NCBI GenBank assembly: GCA_947483545.1
Contig: CANKNP010000202.1
Location: 1 to 9,518 of the forward strand
DNA length: 9,518 nt
Reading direction: 5' to 3'
Source of the DNA: Deltaproteobacteria bacterium
Lineage (GTDB): Bacteria > Myxococcota > UBA796 > SXON01
The notes under the pieces were generated by a model. The model did not search any database. It saw nothing but the letters and a program-made list of their open reading frames with translations, and had not been told where the DNA came from. A program made the translations under genes and the position numbers. Shown here in pieces: positions 6,141 to 9,518 of this stretch (the stretch's first letter is position 1; each line of letters starts with the position of its first letter).

Positions 6141-8345
6141 TCATCCCAGCGCCGAAACAGCGCGGGCCCCGAGGTCCCCACGGGTCGCGGCCCAGGCGGT
6201 GAGGGCGTCGCGGACGAGACCGCGGCCGTCTTTGCCGTAGGCGCGCAGGCTGGCGTCGATCCAGGGTTGAAGGTCTGGGCTGTCGAGCCGCTCGACGAGA
6301 CCGGGCACGAACACCTCGGCGAAGTCGCGCTTCTGCTCGATGGCGACCAAATCGGAGACCAGGAGCGCCCAATCCGGAAGTTGGATGTCCACACGCGCCA
6401 GCATCACCTGGGTGAACGCCCTGGCCAGCGCCTTCGCGGCGGTGGTCACCCGCGGGACGCCCACGGCCAGGGGTTCGCCCGGCTCACCGCAGAACTCCAC
6501 ATAGATCTTGTTCTTCGGCTCGGTGCCCGACGGTCGGAGCAGGATGCGCGCCCGCTCCCCGAACTGAAACACCAGGACGTCCCGGCTCGCGGCGTCCGTC
6601 CCGCTCTTGATCGGGCCCAGCGGCCCTGCCGGATCGGCACGGTCCGCGAACGAGGTGACCGCGAGGCCGCCGATCTCGGTCGGTGGGTTCGACCGGATGC
6701 TGGCTTGGATCTTGTCGATGGTCGCCTTGCCCGCAGCACCCCGCATGACCGTCGAGACGAGCTCGTTCTGCACGTAGCCCTCGCGCTCCCAGATGGCTTG
6801 GAGCGCCTGGGTCAACGTCCGGGGCGTGCCGCCGCTGAACGCGCCCAGCGACTCGTCCAGGGCCATCTCGGCGAGGAGTCGAGCGGCGCCGGCGGCGTCC
6901 TTGTCGCGCATGGCGGTGGTCACGAGCACACCGTGAGACTCCTCGACGCCGAGCGAAAAGTCCGCGGTCATACCGGACAGTCCTGCGAATCGCCCGGTGG
7001 ACTCCAGGTGGTGGATACCGTCGCCGATGTACTTGAAGCCGACCATCAGGTGGTTGATCGTCCGGTAGCCCCAGCGCTCGGCGACCCGACGGACCAGATC
7101 GGTGGTCACCTCCGTCTTCATCACGATCCGGTGGCCATTGCCCGGCTGATTCCGACCGATATGCTCGGCGACGAGCACGGCGATCTCGTTGCCGCTGAAG
7201 AAGCGAAACGGGCCGCCTTGAACCTCGCGTGCCCAAAGACCGATGCGGTCGGCGTCCGGGTCGCACGCCATGACCAGGTCGGCGTTCAACTCGCCAGCCA
7301 GCGCGACCGCCGCGCCCATGCTCGCGCGCACCTCAGGGTTCGGGGCGCGAAAGGGCACGTTCGGAAACGCGCCGTCATGGCTCGCCTGCGTGGGCTCAAG
7401 CGTCACCTGATACCCCGCCCGGCGGAGCACCTCGACCACGGTTGTATCACCGGTGCCATGCAGTGCTGTGAACACCACGTGGATGTATCGCCGTGTATCA
7501 CTGGATGCAGCGCTGTACACCGGGAGTTGATTCACTTCGATATACGCCTGATGTATCGATGTATCATAGACGTGTATCATCGGGCCGGCGTCGCCGAACG
7601 GCACGGACAGCACGTCTCCGACACGGTCCACCTCCTGGGCCATCGTCTCATCGTGGGGTGGGACCTCCTGGCCGCCGAGGGCGTTGTAGAACTTGCCGCC
7701 GTTGTCGTCCGGCGGGTTGTGGGAGGCAGAGATGTTGAGGCCCCCGTCGGCGGACAGGTAGCGGATGGCGAACGAGAGCTCGGGGGTGCTCACGAACGTG
7801 TCGCTGGTCCGCGGCAGGATGGTGGTGTGGACCCCGTTGGCTGCGTAGACACCGCACGCCAGCTCCGCAAAGTCCCTGCTGGACAGGCCCAAGCAGGGGT
7901 TCGCCGCTCCGGAGGCGTGCTGCACGGCGGTGTAGACGCCCCCGGCATCCTGGTAGGTGCGGACGTCGTAGGCAAGGACGATGTGCAAGGGACGAAGGGT
8001 CAAGTTGCGGCTGGTGTCGGCGGCCCGGACGCGGGCGCGGAGCCAGGTGGCGTGGCCCTGCACGCTGGCGCCCAACGTCCAGGGGTTGTACCGGTTGGGT
8101 CCGATCCCAACGGGGCCGCGGCGCCCGCCGGTGCCGAAGGGCAGGACCTGGTAAAAGCTGTCGAGCAGGAGATCCCAACGTCCGGCGGCGATGATCGCCT
8201 GGATCATCGGCTGGTAGGGGCCAAAGGCCGGCTCGGTGAGCCATCTGCGAAGGTGGCGGAGCGCCTCGGCGCGGGTCTCCTCGCGCACGGCGAGGGTCGA
8301 GAATCCGGCGCGGGCAAGGTCGATCAGGGCGTCGATGTCGGTCAT
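6141..8345 (-). CDS. Alpha-D-phosphohexomutase (phosphoglucomutase/phosphomannomutase type) with C-terminal extension
   Basis: The enzyme interconverts hexose 1- and 6-phosphates through a phosphoserine, feeding glycogen, cell-wall and sugar-nucleotide synthesis in the cytosol. All superfamily signatures are present in its 734 residues: FGTGGRRG (70-77), NISASHNPPDDNGGK (204-218) with phospho-acceptor Ser208, LHGTG (295-299), the metal-binding CDPDADRIG (361-369; Asp362, 364, 366), sugar-contact GVEESHG (466-472) and phosphate-binding RPSGTEPKNK (604-613). This fits the long PGM2-like group better than the ~450-residue AlgC group; substrate preference cannot be read from sequence. The catalytic domains should end near residue 640-655, leaving about 80 helical residues of unknown role. 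The ATG at 8345 (MTDIDALIDLARAG) is chosen over an in-frame ATG at 8603, because the longer form would be Arg/Ser-rich and overlap the upstream gene. No ribosome site is evident. Codons for residues about 256-300 are unusually AT-rich. Confidence 0.95.
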   Translation of the reverse strand: MTDIDALIDLARAGFSTLAVREETRAEALRHLRRWLTEPAFGPYQPMIQAIIAAGRWDLLLDSFYQVLPFGTGGRRGPVGIGPNRYNPWTLGASVQGHATWLRARVRAADTSRNLTLRPLHIVLAYDVRTYQDAGGVYTAVQHASGAANPCLGLSSRDFAELACGVYAANGVHTTILPRTSDTFVSTPELSFAIRYLSADGGLNISASHNPPDDNGGKFYNALGGQEVPPHDETMAQEVDRVGDVLSVPFGDAGPMIHVYDTSIHQAYIEVNQLPVYSAASSDTRRYIHVVFTALHGTGDTTVVEVLRRAGYQVTLEPTQASHDGAFPNVPFRAPNPEVRASMGAAVALAGELNADLVMACDPDADRIGLWAREVQGGPFRFFSGNEIAVLVAEHIGRNQPGNGHRIVMKTEVTTDLVRRVAERWGYRTINHLMVGFKYIGDGIHHLESTGRFAGLSGMTADFSLGVEESHGVLVTTAMRDKDAAGAARLLAEMALDESLGAFSGGTPRTLTQALQAIWEREGYVQNELVSTVMRGAAGKATIDKIQASIRSNPPTEIGGLAVTSFADRADPAGPLGPIKSGTDAASRDVLVFQFGERARILLRPSGTEPKNKIYVEFCGEPGEPLAVGVPRVTTAAKALARAFTQVMLARVDIQLPDWALLVSDLVAIEQKRDFAEVFVPGLVERLDSPDLQPWIDASLRAYGKDGRGLVRDALTAWAATRGDLGARAVSALG
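7443..7578. repeat. Cluster of six TGTATC hexamers in an AT-rich patch inside the phosphohexomutase gene
   Basis: TGTATC (GATACA on the coding strand) starts at 7443, 7484, 7494, 7552, 7560 and 7573. Hand count gives 47% G+C for 7481-7580 against 72% in 7381-7440 and 75% in 7581-7640. The copies fall in all three codon phases (three in frame as Asp-Thr codons), so amino-acid repetition does not explain them. Function unknown. Confidence 0.7.
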
Positions 8346-8448
8346 GCGGCAGAGTCTATCGCTGCGGCGGGCCAGTCCGGGCGCTGGGCAAACAGCGACC
8401 GTCGAGCCGGGAGCGAGGTTCGCCGAGCGCGCGGATCGGCGGCGGGGA

Positions 8449-9357
8449 CTACCAGGGCTCGACGACGATCTCCTCTCCGGCATCCAGCACCGCCAACAGC
8501 TCGGCCACGATCTCCGCGATCCCCTGGGGAGGCGAGGCGCCCGGCAGGCCGAGCACCTCGCGAAGGCTCGCCACTTCGGACGCCGTGAGGATCGCCGTCC
8601 CAAGCGTGAGCTTCCACGCGAGCACGGCCCGCGCGAGGGGGGAGACGGCGGCGCGCTCGGGGCGGGTCAACCGGACCCAGTCCTCGCGCCAGGCTGGGCT
8701 GTCCTCGGTGGGGTGGCGTTTGAGCAGGCGGTGACGCCAGCGGGTGAGGTCGGGGGGCGCGGTCCGCTCGTCCAGGCGGCCCGCAGCGCGTAGCCGCTCG
8801 GAGATCCAGGCGAGGGTGGTGAGATCGAGGTTTGCGGCACGCTCTGTGCTGCGCCACGTCACTGAGGGAGGGCCGCGTGTCGCCTCCGCGAACGGGTCGG
8901 CCGGTCGCCACCCGCGAGGTACGGACACCCCGAAGGTGCGCGCCTTGGTGCCGGCGGGCACGACGTCCTCGATGACCCCGTCCATCGCCTGATCCGCGTA
9001 GCGCCTGGCGATTGTCTCGGGCTCCCGGCCGACGTCCGCTGCCGGAAAGCTCTCTTTCCCCTGGCGCAGGGTCCGTCGGGATCCGGCGGGGAGGTCCACC
9101 GTGGCGACGTCCCATGCGACTTCAGCGCCGCCGCGAACGAACTCGAACCCGGCTTCGGCGTGGAACATCTGCGTGCAGCCGAGCGTGTGCGCGACGAGGC
9201 GAGCCGGGAAGTTCCCCATGCCGTCTCGCACGACGAGCGTGTCGCCGAACACCGTAGCCGCGCGCCCCGTCTCGTCCACCCGGAGGCCGAGCTGGGCGAG
9301 TCGGGCGGGGGCGTCGGGGGGAACGCGCTGGAAGGCGTAGACGGAGAAGGTGACCAT
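8449..9357 (-). CDS. Hypothetical protein, 302 aa, family not recognised
   Basis: I cannot assign this protein. It has no signal peptide, no membrane segment and no catalytic motif that I know. The first ~90 residues read like an alpha/beta domain (MVTFSVYAFQRVPPDAP, TVFGDTLVVRDGMGNFPARLVAHTLG, GFEFVRGGAEVAWDVATVDLP). The middle is charged (95-170), and from about 175 on it is mostly helical, with an Arg/Glu-rich stretch (200-235) and a hydrophobic helix (ARAVLAWKLTLGTAIL, 242-257). It ends with an acidic helix and EEIVVEPW. The ATG at 9357 directly precedes a strand-like N-terminus; an in-frame reading further upstream would translate the 28-bp direct repeats, so it is not used. There is no clear ribosome site. 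It lies 103 bp upstream of the phosphohexomutase on the same strand, so co-transcription is possible but not shown. Strongly coding-like composition supports a real gene; function unknown. Confidence 0.75.
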   Translation of the reverse strand: MVTFSVYAFQRVPPDAPARLAQLGLRVDETGRAATVFGDTLVVRDGMGNFPARLVAHTLGCTQMFHAEAGFEFVRGGAEVAWDVATVDLPAGSRRTLRQGKESFPAADVGREPETIARRYADQAMDGVIEDVVPAGTKARTFGVSVPRGWRPADPFAEATRGPPSVTWRSTERAANLDLTTLAWISERLRAAGRLDERTAPPDLTRWRHRLLKRHPTEDSPAWREDWVRLTRPERAAVSPLARAVLAWKLTLGTAILTASEVASLREVLGLPGASPPQGIAEIVAELLAVLDAGEEIVVEPW

Positions 9358-9395
9358 GTGGCGGGGGCTAACGCCCGAGCGCGGTTCCCTCGGGA

Positions 9396-9459
9396 GATCG
9401 GGAGGGCCTCCCGTTCGTTCACGAAATGACCGATCGGGAGGGCCTCCCTTTCGTTCACG
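9396..9459. repeat. Two copies of a 28-bp direct repeat with central palindrome
   Basis: Copies at 9396-9423 and 9432-9459 match at 27 of 28 bases (G at 9413 is T at 9449) and are separated by 8 bp, giving a 36-bp period. Each contains GGGAGG-G-CCTCCC (9400-9412 and 9436-9448), a 6-bp-arm palindrome, followed by a TTCGTTCACG tail. They lie 39-102 bases upstream of the start at 9357, where an operator or promoter would be expected, but could equally be an interspersed palindromic repeat. An 8-bp spacer rules out a CRISPR array. Confidence 0.8.
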
Positions 9460-9478
9460 GCGCCGAATTTGCGGCGTT

Positions 9479-9518
9479 CGCTGATCGTTCCGGGGGGGGA
9501 CCCGCCGGATGATCAGCG
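9479..9518. repeat. Inverted repeat at the right window edge
   Basis: CGCTGATC (9479-9486) is the exact inverse complement of GATCAGCG (9511-9518), and CCGG at 9490-9493 and 9505-9508 can extend the stem after a small internal loop. The enclosed loop is G-rich. A weaker stem, CGCCG/CGGCG (9461-9465 with 9472-9476), sits just before it. It may terminate a gene arriving from outside or belong to a larger element cut by the window edge. Confidence 0.5.

Noticed and set aside
8346..8448. Sigma-70-like promoter for the phosphohexomutase (TTGCCC and TAGACT on the minus strand)
   Set aside because: The two boxes are about 27 bases apart and the second lies too close to the ATG.
5901..8588. An 895-codon plus-strand open frame across the phosphohexomutase
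   Set aside because: It mirrors a gene with all catalytic signatures on the other strand; the translation shows no recognisable domain.
8346..8603. Longer N-terminus for the phosphohexomutase starting at 8603
   Set aside because: The extra 86 residues are Arg/Ser/Pro-rich, overlap the end of the 302-residue gene in another frame, and precede the family-like start at 8345.
9396..9459. CRISPR array
   Set aside because: Only two repeat units with an 8-bp spacer, and no cas genes in the window.

Overview
The window is GC-rich bacterial DNA (about two thirds G+C by eye). Every credible gene lies on the minus strand, so transcription runs from high to low coordinates. Two signal-peptide proteins, one ending in a strand/helix module that resembles a TolC-type outer-membrane hairpin, point to a Gram-negative envelope. 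The phylum cannot be fixed from the sequence, and no phage, plasmid or transposase gene is visible.

In transcription order: (i) 9358-9518 is a repeat-rich non-coding stretch with two copies of a 28-bp direct repeat, each centred on a palindrome, and an inverted repeat that ends at the window edge. (ii) 8449-9357 encodes a 302-residue protein I do not recognise. (iii) 6141-8345 encodes an alpha-D-phosphohexomutase (phosphoglucomutase type) with a long C-terminal tail and an internal AT-rich patch crowded with TGTATC hexamers. (iv) 5903-6140 is non-coding and holds a composite repeat with two perfect hairpins just after the mutase stop codon. (v) 5444-5902 encodes a 152-residue zinc-ribbon protein with two membrane segments.

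(vi) From 5335 down to the window start lies a tight five-gene string: a secreted BNR/Asp-box beta-propeller protein (3500-5335), a 201-residue secreted protein (2898-3503), guaA GMP synthase (1359-2894), nadC quinolinate phosphoribosyltransferase (521-1357) and the first 161 codons of thiG thiazole synthase (1-483, running off the window). Junctions are a 4-bp overlap, 3 bp, 1 bp and 37 bp, which suggests one transcript. The three enzymes serve purine, NAD and thiamine biosynthesis; the two envelope proteins are unexpected partners.

The most interesting point is that the C-terminal ~160 residues of the propeller protein and most of the following 201-residue protein are recognisably paralogous (shared PELQ.Q, DRN...TAK.W, RRRL and QEL.A.LDA.T.GRF blocks). 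This suggests a tandem-duplicated, possibly TolC-hairpin-like envelope module, in one copy fused to a propeller. I know of no described system with this architecture, but novelty cannot be judged without searches.
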